Assembly (NCBI RefSeq): GCF_007954505.1
Contig: NZ_CP042412.1
Coordinates: forward strand, 3,720,001 to 3,784,000
Reading direction: 5' to 3'
Source: Microbacterium sp. CBA3102
GTDB lineage: Bacteria; Actinomycetota; Actinomycetes; Actinomycetales; Microbacteriaceae
DNA length: 64,000 bases
In this document: piece after piece, positions 35,067 to 46,017 of the stretch
How positions within the stretch are numbered: the first letter of the stretch is position 1
How the letters are laid out: each line of letters opens with the position of its first letter
The notes under the pieces: model-generated
Database searches by the model: none
What the model saw: only the letters and a program-made list of their open reading frames with translations
Told to the model about the DNA's origin: nothing
Position numbers and translations under genes: made by a program

Positions 35067-35557
35067 CGGAAAGCCGACGAACTCCGGCAGCCACGACCCG
35101 CTGAGCTCGTCCGACTGAATGGCGCGCGTCAGAGAAATTGCAAGAAGGGTCGCGGAATCAGAGAATTCCGCGACCCTTGCAGGATCAAACCTGGGTTGTG
35201 AAAGACGTCAGCCGAGACTGCAACGGTGTGCGGCGTCGACCAGCCTGGCGCAGATCTGTCGCAGTTGGCTCAAGCCCCGTCTGAACTTCAGCACCACCAG
35301 ATGCGCACCGATGACGTCCATCGGCGGTGGTGATTCCGCGTAGCCCGTACCCGTACACTGCCGAACCCTCGATCCGCCGGGCACTCCAGGGACCGGCCGG
35401 AGCGACCGCGCCGTTACCGGCAACGGCGACGCGCGGCACACTTTGATTCGTCTTCGAGGAGTTCGCGCATGGGGGCTTAGGACTCGTTCATCGCCCGCTC
35501 GACCGGAGCAAGCCGCGCCGAGTCGGCGACCTTCTCGCGTCGATGATTCCGCGCGGG
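35067..35557. other. 491-bp stretch without a convincing gene
   Basis: Open frames here (for example on the minus strand at 35208-35570 and 35185-35439) have no recognisable motif, no good ribosome site and a codon pattern unlike the neighbours. The stretch holds one strong hairpin at 35145-35178. Base composition seems lower in GC than the rest of the window, suggesting decayed or imported DNA. Confidence 0.5.
35145..35178 (+). terminator. Terminator-like hairpin after the RHH-like gene
   Basis: AAGGGTCGCGGAAT at 35145-35158 pairs perfectly with ATTCCGCGACCCTT at 35165-35178 around a 6-nt loop (14-bp stem). It lies 78 bp after the stop codon of the RHH-like gene. No T tract follows, so function as a terminator is likely but not certain. 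Confidence 0.6.
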
Positions 35558-35755
35558 TCACAAAGTCCACAGGCTCACCAGACCGCTGATATCAGCCACG
35601 CTGAGCGCCGGTCCGATCACGAGGACCCAGGTCTCAACCTCGACGACCGTCCTCTGCGCAGCGTCGTCTCCGGTGCACGAGCTGAGGTATGTCGCTGCGG
35701 GGATCAGCAAGCACGCCGCCACGACTTTCCAGGGCGCTCTTCTCGGGCGCGTCAT
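35558..35755 (-). CDS. Small lipoprotein (65 residues)
   Basis: A short protein with a lipoprotein-type start: basic residues (MTRPRRAPWK), a hydrophobic stretch and an LSSC-like lipobox with the cysteine near residue 27, followed by TGDDAA. A short mature part with VVEVETWVLVIG follows. It overlaps the preceding lipoprotein gene by 4 bp, so the two are probably made together. No family is recognised; it may be a truncated relative of the upstream protein. Confidence 0.55.
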   Translation of the reverse strand: MTRPRRAPWKVVAACLLIPAATYLSSCTGDDAAQRTVVEVETWVLVIGPALSVADISGLVSLWTL

Positions 35756-36312
35756 GGCGACGTACCCACACTCACTCCGTACTTCCCCGCGTTCTCGGTC
35801 ATGGATAGGTACACCGATTCGTCCCCAGCCCGCTGTTCGAACACCGGCGGGCAGTCCAGATCCTCCACCGACAGCGCGCCACCTCCGAAGCGGCCCGTGA
35901 TCTCCCCGCAGCTATACCGCGACTGGCTAGTGGTGGTCAGTCCACTCGCGCGGTACACACTGTCCACGATGAAAATCGAGAAGGTCAAAGATCCGTCGCT
36001 GTTCTCCGTCATACCGAAAAGCGCACGTGTCTGAATCGCGTCCAGCGGTTCGGTCTCGTAGCCCCTCGCATCCGCCAGGAAGATCGCGGAGATATCTTCT
36101 GTCGAGATCTCACTCGCCGCAGAGCGCTCCGCGAGAAGATCGCTGATCTGAGCCGTCGTGTTCTCTAGTGACAGAGCCACCCCCTGCTCCGCCGCAGTCA
36201 CAGCTTCCTCGTAGATGCGCTGGCCGCTGTCGCACCCGGCAAGCCCGGCGATGAGCAACAGTCCAGCCGCTGTCGCGACCGTTCGCGCTAACGGTAAAGG
36301 TCTCCGGTCCAT
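35752..36312 (-). CDS. Lipoprotein of unknown function
   Basis: A 186-residue exported protein. The N-terminus (MDRRPLPLART, then TAAGLLLIAGLAGCDSG) has a clear lipobox with the cysteine at about residue 27. The mature part has a helical start (YEEAVTAAEQGVALSLENTT) and a domain with two cysteines (YSCGEITGRFGG, LDCPPVF) that could form a disulfide. The start at 36312 follows GGAGGAGGG. It is coupled to the small lipoprotein gene downstream by a 4-bp overlap. No function is recognised. Confidence 0.75.
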   Translation of the reverse strand: MDRRPLPLARTVATAAGLLLIAGLAGCDSGQRIYEEAVTAAEQGVALSLENTTAQISDLLAERSAASEISTEDISAIFLADARGYETEPLDAIQTRALFGMTENSDGSLTFSIFIVDSVYRASGLTTTSQSRYSCGEITGRFGGGALSVEDLDCPPVFEQRAGDESVYLSMTENAGKYGVSVGTSP

Positions 36313-36653
36313 GTTTCGTTCCCTCCTCCCAGGCACGCTGTCGTGAGCCGAGCGTCCATCGCGTACGTGTTTCCCGGTAGGTCTGGTGTATTCAACGAGT
36401 CTGGCGCATGGCGGAAGTTCTGCTTGTCATGCGCGCTGGTCCGAGACAAGGAGTTGCTCGTCTGCGTGCCCGCAGCGCCGGAGCGTAGCCCCAGACGGCG
36501 CCCCTGTCCGCAGCTACTGAAGGAGCGGACACTCATTGCTGTCGGCCCCTCCATCCATCGCAAGGTGGCGTAGCAAGTCGTCGGTGCGCCCGCGGCCAGA
36601 GTGGGGCAGACAGCGGAACCCGTTCCGTTGCGACGGCATTGTTGGCCGCTTGC

Positions 36654-36697
36654 GCGTAGAGGTCAGTCCCGAACTGATTCGGGACTGACCTCTGCGC
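36654..36697. other. Long near-perfect hairpin in a gene-poor stretch
   Basis: A 16-bp perfect stem, AGAGGTCAGTCCCGAA at 36658-36673 with TTCGGGACTGACCTCT at 36678-36693, has a CTGA loop. With one T-G wobble and three more pairs outside, the stem reaches 20 bp. It does not lie near a stop codon of a convincing gene, so a plain terminator role is doubtful. Alternatives are the end of a lost gene, a recombination site or a structured RNA. Confidence 0.6.
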
Positions 36698-36843
36698 CGA
36701 TATACCGAACCCGGCAGCATTGGGTGGATGGATCCATGTTCCGGCGTCGCCCGGGGTGGTCGTCAGCACCAACCGGCGGAGCACCGGGTTTTCCGCGCAT
36801 ACGTTGTGCCCACTGAACGATACTGCGGACTCTCGTATGTCAC

Positions 36844-37032
36844 CTAGGCGCCCGCGTCGAAAGCAGCCTTCGTCAAAGCCTGGTCGAGGCGCCGACTGAC
36901 GCTATTCAGCCATGACTTATAACGCAACTTCACGACGAATCGGCGTGCAGCCTCACCAGCGGGATCCTCAAAGGGGACGTCAGGCCACGAACTGGTGATG
37001 CTCTGGGGAGTGGGGTGCGGCTTGCTGGGCAT
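36844..37032 (-). CDS. Doubtful small hypothetical protein (62 residues)
   Basis: A 62-residue frame, MPSKPHPTPQSITSSWPDVP-like at the start, with a basic helical second half (AARRFVVKLRYKSWLNSVSRRLDQALTKAAF). There is a weak GAGG site 4 nt upstream of the ATG. The sequence is coherent enough to be a small protein or a fragment of one, but no family is recognised. Kept only because nothing else fills this stretch. Confidence 0.25.
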   Translation of the reverse strand: MPSKPHPTPQSITSSWPDVPFEDPAGEAARRFVVKLRYKSWLNSVSRRLDQALTKAAFDAGA

Positions 37033-37079
37033 CGGCCTCGCACCCCACTCTCAACGGTTTCTTACGCCAACTACCGAGT

Positions 37080-37100
37080 CTGTGACGGTTCCTGTGACGG
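37080..37100. repeat. Short tandem direct repeat, two copies of CTGTGACGG
   Basis: CTGTGACGG occurs at 37080-37088 and 37092-37100, a 12-bp period. It lies upstream of the doubtful small gene and downstream of nrdF. Significance is uncertain. Confidence 0.4.
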
Positions 37101-37154
37101 GCGCCAACTTCAACGTGTGGCGGCGCCACAATGCGTGACGCCGCACAGGCATTC

Positions 37155-40328
<3,174 letters not shown>

Positions 40329-40332
<4 letters not shown>

Positions 40333-40763
40333 TGAAGCTGCCACCGTCGTTCCAATCCGTCGCTCACGCGATCCACATCGTCCTGTGTGCCGAAGATCTC
40401 GAGCCGATACAAGTGAGGCACGTGGCACTTGCGGCTGATGATGTCACCGGCGAGGCAGAAGGCATCGCCGAAGTTGGTGTTGCCCGCGGAGATCACACCG
40501 CGGAGGTGACGCCGGTTGCGCTCGTCGTTGAGGAACCGGATCACCTGCTTGGGAACGGCGCCCTTCTCGACGCCTCGTCCCGCGCCCCCGCCATAGGTGG
40601 GGGTGACCAGCACGAAGGGCTCGTCGATGACGAGGTCTTCTTCGTTCCGGTGGAGGGGGATTCGTCGGGCGGGGAGCCCGAGCTTCTCGACGAACCGCGC
40701 GGTGTTACCCGACACGCTCGAGAAGTAGATCAGGAGCGGCGCTGCGGTCGCGACGGCGCTCAT
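40329..40763 (-). CDS. nrdI: Flavodoxin-like protein NrdI
   Basis: A 144-residue Nrd[20 protein letters not shown] is the FMN phosphate-binding loop, followed by [10 protein letters not shown] and [19 protein letters not shown]. NrdI supplies superoxide-type oxidant to load the manganese cofactor of NrdF. It overlaps nrdE by 4 bp and follows nrdH by 6 bp. Length is normal for actinobacteria. Confidence 0.96.
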
Positions 40764-40769
40764 GGGAGG

Positions 40770-41003
40770 TCACGCCAGACGAGAGGCGAGCTCGTCGATC
40801 TTGTCGGGACGGAAGCCCGACCAGTGGCCCTCGTCGGTGACGACGACAGGCGCCTGCAGGTAGCCGAGCGCCTTGACCTGCTCGAGGGCCGTCGGGTCCT
40901 CGGAGAGGTCGAGAACCTCGTACTCGATGCCCTTGGCATCCAGGGCACGGTAGGTCGCGTTGCACTGAACGCAGGAAGGCTTGGTGTAGACCGTGATCGA
41001 CAT
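40770..41003 (-). CDS. nrdH: Glutaredoxin-like NrdH
   Basis: A 77-residue thioredoxin-fold electron donor for class Ib ribonucleotide reductase. The redox motif CVQC lies near residues 11-14 (YTKPSCVQCNATYRAL). The later VVVTDEGHWSGFRPDKIDEL segment is the typical NrdH signature, including the WSGFRPDK motif. The start at 41003 gives the standard length, with GAGGGG upstream. It is the first gene of the operon. Confidence 0.95.
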   Translation of the reverse strand: MSITVYTKPSCVQCNATYRALDAKGIEYEVLDLSEDPTALEQVKALGYLQAPVVVTDEGHWSGFRPDKIDELASRLA

Positions 41004-41392
41004 CTTTTCGTAACCCCTCAAATCTCTGGCCTGCTTCTCATCAGGCTGTTTCCCGGTAGACCCCCTGCCGGGACTTCAATACTACATATGGGGACCGACA
41101 TTGGGGGCGACCACAAGGGGTAGTAGTTACATCCGTGTAGTTATCCACCGTTCTCCACGGCCTCAACACAGGTTCTCCACCGTTTCCTCCACAGGCGAAG
41201 GCCCCGTCCTGAGGGGCGCGAACCGCGTGAAATCGCGGCTGGGAAGCCCCTGTGAACGATCCATCCACAGGGGGCACCGTACGCCGGTCCTCGGACATTC
41301 GGATTCCTGTGGAATTCGTCGTTCGGCGTGTCGCGGCGTGTCGCCGCACGAGCGCTTCCACGACCGCCTCCGAGGCCCGGTACCGTTGTCTC
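41004..41392. promoter_or_regulatory. Divergent region upstream of nrdHIEF and the MFS gene
   Basis: A 389-bp gap. Next to nrdH it holds a leader with small hairpins (GCCTG/CAGGC near 41030-41045) and the paired candidate boxes described separately. Toward the MFS gene the sequence repeats short TCCACA-like words but shows no clear promoter. The part after 41252 is open in the MFS frame but lacks family similarity. Confidence 0.5.
41081..41149 (-). promoter_or_regulatory. Candidate NrdR-type boxes and DnaA-like box before nrdH
   Basis: ACTACATATGGGGA at 41081-41094 and a partly palindromic GTAGTTACATCCGTGTAG at 41123-41140 resemble half or whole NrdR sites; their centres are about 42 bp apart, close to four helical turns, as is usual for paired NrdR boxes. 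TTATCCACC at 41141-41149 differs by one base from the DnaA box. No nrdR gene is in the window. All three are visual matches only. Confidence 0.35.
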
Positions 41393-42601
41393 GTGGCGGG
41401 ATATCGGGATCTTCTTCGCACGCCTGGTGTGGCGCGCATGATCGCGGCTCAGCTGACCGCGCGCTTCCCCAACGGCATGATGTCGCTGGCGATCCTGCTG
41501 CACGTCGAGCAGCAGACCGGGTCGTACGGATCGGCCGGACTCGTCCTCGCGGCGACCAGCGTCGGTCAGGCCGTCGCAGGTCCCGTCACGAGTCGGTGGA
41601 TGGGCGCCTGGGGGATGCGGCGGGTGCTCACCCTGACGCTCGCCGTGTGCGTCGTCGCGGTGCTCGGCCTCGCGGTCCTTCCCCTCGATGTGCCCGGCTA
41701 CATGGCCCTCGGGATGGTCGCCGGGCTGTCCACCCCGCCGGTCCAGGCTGCAGTCCGCACGATCTACCCGAAGCTCGTCAACTCCTCCCACCTCACTCCG
41801 CTGTTCTCCCTCGACGCGTCGCTGCAGGAGATCATCTGGGTGCTGGCGCCGGTCGTCATCACGCTCGTGTCCACCCAGGTCGGGACCACGGAGGGCCTTC
41901 TGCTCGTCGCGATCGTCCTCGTCGTCGGTGGAGCCTGGTTCATCCTCTCCCCCGAAGTCGGACGCGTGCGCATCCCGCGCAGCCGCCATGCACTGGGCAA
42001 GGTCGTCCTCAAGCCGCCGGTCCTGCTGGCGACGGTGATCGGCTTCCTGCTGATCGGCGCCTGTGCCGCCGTGGAGGTGGGCGTGGTGGCCACCTTCGAA
42101 CACGGAAGCCTGGCGGCCGGACTCATCCTCGCGGTGTTCTCGGCCGGGAGCCTGGCGGGCGGCCTGGCGTTCGGGCACATCCCCATCGGCCCCTGGGCCA
42201 TGGCTCGCCGTCTGCTGATCGTCACGATCGGACTCGGCCTGACGATGGTCATGCTCAACGTGTTCTGGCTCGGCGGCACCCTGATCCTCGCGGGCATCGG
42301 CATCGCCCCCGCCCTCGCCGTCCTCTTCGCCATCACCACCGCGAGTGTGAAGTTCAGCGAGACCGCGGAGGCGTTCGGCTGGGCCGGCACCGGCCAGCTG
42401 ATCGGCGCGGCCGCCGGTTCCGCCGTCGCCGGCTTCCTCGTCGATGTCAGCGACTGGCGAGGCGCGTACCTCGCCGCCACGATCTTCGCGGCGGTCGGGC
42501 TGATCGTCTCCGTCGTCTTCGTCCGTTCCTTCCCTGATCTGCGTCATCGCGACGCAAGCCCGCATCCCGACACCGAACCCTTGGCGGTCACTCCTTCATG
42601 A
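41393..42601 (+). CDS. MFS transporter
   Basis: A 402-residue integral membrane protein with about 12 hydrophobic segments. From the GTG at 41393 it begins VAGYRDLLRTPGVARMIAAQL, typical of actinobacterial MFS carriers. The first loop (SRWMGAWGMRRVL) is the position of the MFS loop-2 motif. Mid-protein there is a central loop near residue 190 (SPEVGRVRIPRSRHALGK). Substrate is unknown. The frame extends back to an ATG at 41252, but the extra 47 residues are basic and not conserved-looking. It overlaps the next kinase gene by 4 bp. Confidence 0.88.
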   Translation: MAGYRDLLRTPGVARMIAAQLTARFPNGMMSLAILLHVEQQTGSYGSAGLVLAATSVGQAVAGPVTSRWMGAWGMRRVLTLTLAVCVVAVLGLAVLPLDVPGYMALGMVAGLSTPPVQAAVRTIYPKLVNSSHLTPLFSLDASLQEIIWVLAPVVITLVSTQVGTTEGLLLVAIVLVVGGAWFILSPEVGRVRIPRSRHALGKVVLKPPVLLATVIGFLLIGACAAVEVGVVATFEHGSLAAGLILAVFSAGSLAGGLAFGHIPIGPWAMARRLLIVTIGLGLTMVMLNVFWLGGTLILAGIGIAPALAVLFAITTASVKFSETAEAFGWAGTGQLIGAAAGSAVAGFLVDVSDWRGAYLAATIFAAVGLIVSVVFVRSFPDLRHRDASPHPDTEPLAVTPS

Positions 42602-43518
42602 ACTCCCCTTCCACTCCGAGCTCCGCCCCCGAGATCGTCTGCGTCGGCGAGTCCATGGTGTTGATCACCCCGACCGACGCCGGTCTCGCCGATGCCGGGC
42701 AGGCGACGCTCGGTCTCGCCGGCGCGGAGGCGAATGTGTCCGTCGGCGTCGCCGCCAGCGGACACCGCGCCGCCTGGGCCTCGCGACTCGGCGCGGACCC
42801 GATGGGCGACCGGATCACCTCGGAGCTCGAACGTCGTGGCGTGGAGCTGTGGGTCGAACGGGACGAGAACTCCCCGACCGGAGTCATGTTCAAGAACCCC
42901 GGCGTCGAGACGTCGACCGTCTACTACTACCGCCGAGGATCGGCCGCCTCCCTCATGGAACCCGGTTTCCTGGCCCCGTCACGGCTCGTGGGTGTGCGCA
43001 TCGTGCACACGACCGGGATCACCCCCGCCCTCTCCGCGTCCTGCCGGGAGATGACCGATCGGCTCTTCATCGATGCCCGCACGGCGGGCGCTCTCGTGTC
43101 CTTCGACGTGAACGACCGCCGTCAGCTGTGGAGCAGGGAAGACGCGGCCGAGACCCTCGCCCGCCTGGCCGACGCCGCCGACATCGCTTTCGTCGGGCGC
43201 GACGAGGCGGAGCGCATCTGGGGGACGGTCTCACCTGCCGAGATCCGTGCGTTCCTGCCGAACTGCGGCCTGCTGGTCGTCAAGGACGGCGACGTGGGGG
43301 CGACCGCCTTCGAGGGCGAATCCGAGCCGGTGTTCGTCCCCGCCCCGGTGGTCGAGGTCGTCGAGCCGGTCGGGGCCGGAGACGCCTTCGCCTCCGGCTT
43401 CCTGAGTGCGACCCTCGACGGCGACGACCTCGCCACGCGCCTCTCCGCGGGTCACGCCGCAGCCGAGCGCGTCCTGACGATCGCGGCCGACCTGCCGCCT
43501 CTGGTGCCGCTCGACTGA
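42598..43518 (+). CDS. PfkB family carbohydrate kinase (2-keto-3-deoxygluconate kinase-like)
   Basis: A 306-residue ribokinase-fold enzyme. It starts with IVCVGESMVLITPT and carries the N-terminal PfkB signature region (GAEANVSVGVAASGHRAAWASRLGADPMGD). The catalytic EPVGAGDAFASGFLSA motif lies near residues 258-273, with the base aspartate in GAGDAF. Sugar-kinase relatives of this shape phosphorylate 2-keto-3-deoxygluconate or similar acids. It overlaps the MFS gene by 4 bp (ATGA), suggesting that the transporter carries the kinase's substrate. Confidence 0.88.
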   Translation: MNSPSTPSSAPEIVCVGESMVLITPTDAGLADAGQATLGLAGAEANVSVGVAASGHRAAWASRLGADPMGDRITSELERRGVELWVERDENSPTGVMFKNPGVETSTVYYYRRGSAASLMEPGFLAPSRLVGVRIVHTTGITPALSASCREMTDRLFIDARTAGALVSFDVNDRRQLWSREDAAETLARLADAADIAFVGRDEAERIWGTVSPAEIRAFLPNCGLLVVKDGDVGATAFEGESEPVFVPAPVVEVVEPVGAGDAFASGFLSATLDGDDLATRLSAGHAAAERVLTIAADLPPLVPLD

Positions 43519-43548
43519 CCGCGCCCCCACCGGTCGTAGGCTGGTGCC

Positions 43549-44307
43549 ATGCCCGCACCGCTCACCCTGCCTCGTATCGCCTGGGGCTCCCCCACGGCCT
43601 CTCGGCGGGCCCTCCTGGTCCACGGTCTCGGTTCCTCCGGCGCTCTGATGTGGCGCCTCGGCAATGCTCTCGCCACGGCGGGCTGGCATGCGACGGCCGT
43701 CGACCTCCGCGGACACGGCGACGCCCCGCGGTCCCTCGACTACAGCGTCGCCGCGTATGGTGCCGATCTCGCGGCGACACAGCCCGATGACGGCGGCCCC
43801 TGGGACGCGGTCATCGGTCATTCGCTCGGAGGTGCCGCCAGCACAGTCGCCGCGGCAGCCGCTCCGGAGTGGACGCGGCGCCTGGTCCTGATCGATCCCG
43901 CGATCCACGTCGACGGGCGCGATGCCGCCATCGTCAGGAAGAGCCAGGAGCGCGCGTTCGCGGACACACGACTCGAGGTCGTGCAGGAGGAGCATCCGCA
44001 CTGGCATCCGCAGGATCACGAGCTCAAGATCGACGCGGTACGGCGCGCAAGCGCATGGGCGGTGGAGCAGACCAGCGCCCAGAATCAGCCGTGGGACGTG
44101 CGAGCCGACGCCGCGCGCCTCACGGTGCCGACCCATGTGATCGGCGCAGACCCCGCCGTCTACAGCATCTTCACGGGTGCCCTCGCGAAGGAGGTCCTCG
44201 CGGCGAACCCCCTGATCACCCTGTCCATCGTCGAGGGTGCCGGACACTCCCTGCACCGCGACCGCCCCGACGAATCCATCCGGCAGCTTCTGGAGGCACT
44301 GGCATGA
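43549..44307 (+). CDS. Alpha/beta hydrolase
   Basis: A 252-residue hydrolase. The oxyanion region is LLVHGLGSSG and the nucleophile elbow is DAVIGHSLGGAAS at about residues 84-96, with the serine at the centre. The acid and histidine are likely in HVIGADPAVY and VEGAGHSLHRDRPDE near the C-terminus. The substrate is not known. It begins 30 bp after the kinase gene and overlaps the acyl-CoA dehydrogenase gene by 4 bp. Confidence 0.88.
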   Translation: MPAPLTLPRIAWGSPTASRRALLVHGLGSSGALMWRLGNALATAGWHATAVDLRGHGDAPRSLDYSVAAYGADLAATQPDDGGPWDAVIGHSLGGAASTVAAAAAPEWTRRLVLIDPAIHVDGRDAAIVRKSQERAFADTRLEVVQEEHPHWHPQDHELKIDAVRRASAWAVEQTSAQNQPWDVRADAARLTVPTHVIGADPAVYSIFTGALAKEVLAANPLITLSIVEGAGHSLHRDRPDESIRQLLEALA

Positions 44308-45464
44308 ACGACTTCGATCCCACGACCTTCCTGCCCGACGACCTCCTCGACCGCATCCGCGAACGCGCTCCGATCCACGACCGCGAGAACACCTTCCCCC
44401 AACAGGACCTCGAGGAACTGCGCGACGCGGGCTACCTGTCGATCCTGGTGCCGGCGGAACGCGGCGGCGGGGGGCTCGGTCTCGCCGAGGCCGCGATCCT
44501 GCAGCAGCGCCTCGCGGGCGCCGCACCGGCGACGGCCCTCGCGATCAACATGCACCTGGTGTGGACCGGCGTCGCGAAGGTGTTCTCCGATCGCGGGGTC
44601 CCCGGCCTGGAGTTCGTGCAGGACGGCGCGGTCGCGGGCGAGGTCTTCGCCTTCGGCATCAGCGAAGGAGGCAACGACCTGGTCCTGTTCGGCAGCGACA
44701 CCGACGCGGTGCCGGACGGCGACGGGGGCTATGCGTTCACCGGAACCAAGATCTTCACCTCCCTCGCTCCGGTGTGGACGCGACTCGGCCTGCACGGACT
44801 CGACACCACGAGCGCCGATGCCCCGCAGCTCGTGTTCGCCTTCATCGACCGGACGGATGCGGTGACGACGTCCGACGACTGGGACACGCTGGGCATGCGG
44901 GCCACGCAGAGCCGCACCACACGACTGGACGGCGCCGTGGCGGAGGCCGATCACGTGGTGCGCCGCATTCCGCCCGGACCCAGCCCCGACCCCATCGTGT
45001 TCGGCATCTTCTCGGTGTTCGAGATCCTGCTGGCCTCGGTCTACACCGGCATCGCGCGCCGTGCCCTCGAGCTCGCGGTCGCGACCGCGCAGAAGCGGCA
45101 CTCCAAGAAGACCGGCGCGGCATACAGCCAGGATCCCGACATCCGCTGGCGCATCGCCGACATGTCGATCGCCTACGACGCGCTCCCTCCCCAGATCGCC
45201 GCACTCGCCCGTGACGTCGACGACCGCGCCGATCACGGGGCGCGCTGGTTCCCCCTGCTGTCCGGCGTCAAGCACCGCGCGATCACGATGGCGAAGCAGG
45301 TCGTGGACGAGGCGATGCTGGTCGCGGGCGGCGGCTCCTACTTCTCGGCGAACGAGCTGTCGCGGCTCTACCGGGACGTCCTGGCCGGCGCGTTCCACCC
45401 CTCCGACCCGGAATCCGCGCACTCCACCGCGGCGAGCGCGTTGCTGGGACCGATCGACAGCTGA
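44304..45464 (+). CDS. Acyl-CoA dehydrogenase family protein
   Basis: A 386-residue flavoprotein. The N-terminal helical part ends with the loop AERGGGGLGLAEAAILQQRLAG. The middle domain has FAFGISEGGNDLVLFGS and YAFTGTKIFTSLAPVWTRLG, and the C-terminal domain has YTGIARRALELAVATAQKR and MLVAGGGSYFSANELSRLYRDV. This is the layout of short-chain and DszC-like acyl-CoA dehydrogenase relatives, but the substrate is unclear. The ATG at 44304 overlaps the hydrolase gene by 4 bp. Confidence 0.88.
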   Translation: MNDFDPTTFLPDDLLDRIRERAPIHDRENTFPQQDLEELRDAGYLSILVPAERGGGGLGLAEAAILQQRLAGAAPATALAINMHLVWTGVAKVFSDRGVPGLEFVQDGAVAGEVFAFGISEGGNDLVLFGSDTDAVPDGDGGYAFTGTKIFTSLAPVWTRLGLHGLDTTSADAPQLVFAFIDRTDAVTTSDDWDTLGMRATQSRTTRLDGAVAEADHVVRRIPPGPSPDPIVFGIFSVFEILLASVYTGIARRALELAVATAQKRHSKKTGAAYSQDPDIRWRIADMSIAYDALPPQIAALARDVDDRADHGARWFPLLSGVKHRAITMAKQVVDEAMLVAGGGSYFSANELSRLYRDVLAGAFHPSDPESAHSTAASALLGPIDS

Positions 45465-45549
45465 GCCCGGACAGCCGATTCCGCCGACATTCGCCCTCAA
45501 TACGGCGGAATCGGTTGCCAGAGGCGCACTCGAGTGCGAAGATCGCACC

Positions 45550-46017
45550 ATGGGTTCGGTGAAGAAGCATCCCCCTCTCGATGCGATCTCCAAGACGATC
45601 ATCGAGTTGCTCCAAGAAGACGGCCGTCGCTCCTACTCCGACATCGGACGTGTCGTCGGGTTGAGCGAGGCTGCCGTACGTCAGCGGGTGCAGCGGCTCA
45701 CCGAGTCCGGCGTGATGCAGATCGTCGCCGTGACCGACCCCATGCAGCTCGGCTTCCCGCGCCAGGCCCTGATCGGCATCCGCGTCTCCGGCGACACGCG
45801 CCACGTCGCCGAGGCCGTCGCGGCGATCGATGCGGTCGACTACGTGGTCATCACGGTCGGCTCCTTCGACGTGCTCGCCGAGGTCGTCTGCGAGGACGAC
45901 GACGACCTGCTGGCACTGATCAACGACACCATCCGGCCGATCGACGGAGTCCTCTCCACCGAGACCTTCATCTACGCGAAGCTGCAGAAGCAGCTCTACA
46001 ACTGGGGGACCAGATGA
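45550..46017 (+). CDS. Lrp/AsnC family transcriptional regulator
   Basis: A 155-residue regulator with an N-terminal winged helix (LDAISKTIIELLQEDGRRSYSDIGRVVGLSEAAVRQRVQRLTESGVM in segments, residues 10-56) and a C-terminal RAM (AsnC) ligand-binding domain (LIGIRVSGDTRHVAEAV, YVVITVGSFDVLAEVVCED). Such proteins sense amino acids or related compounds. It overlaps the aminotransferase gene downstream by 4 bp and so probably controls it. Confidence 0.93.
   Translation: MGSVKKHPPLDAISKTIIELLQEDGRRSYSDIGRVVGLSEAAVRQRVQRLTESGVMQIVAVTDPMQLGFPRQALIGIRVSGDTRHVAEAVAAIDAVDYVVITVGSFDVLAEVVCEDDDDLLALINDTIRPIDGVLSTETFIYAKLQKQLYNWGTR

Larger units (their letters stand above)
36313..37154. other. 842-bp gene-poor stretch upstream of the lipoprotein pair
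   Basis: Between the lipoprotein start and the end of nrdF I find one doubtful 62-residue frame (36844-37032), one very long hairpin (36654-36697) and a 9-bp direct repeat (37080-37100). Base composition appears less GC-rich. The short frames lack motifs. It could be the remnant of a mobile element, but no integrase or attachment site is visible. Confidence 0.5.

Noticed and set aside
35208..35570. A 120-codon minus-strand frame
   Set aside because: No ribosome site or motif, basic composition, and it overlaps the end of the small lipoprotein gene.
41004..41080. The nrdH leader considered as a cobalamin riboswitch
   Set aside because: The conserved B12-box words were not found, and class Ib reductase does not use B12.
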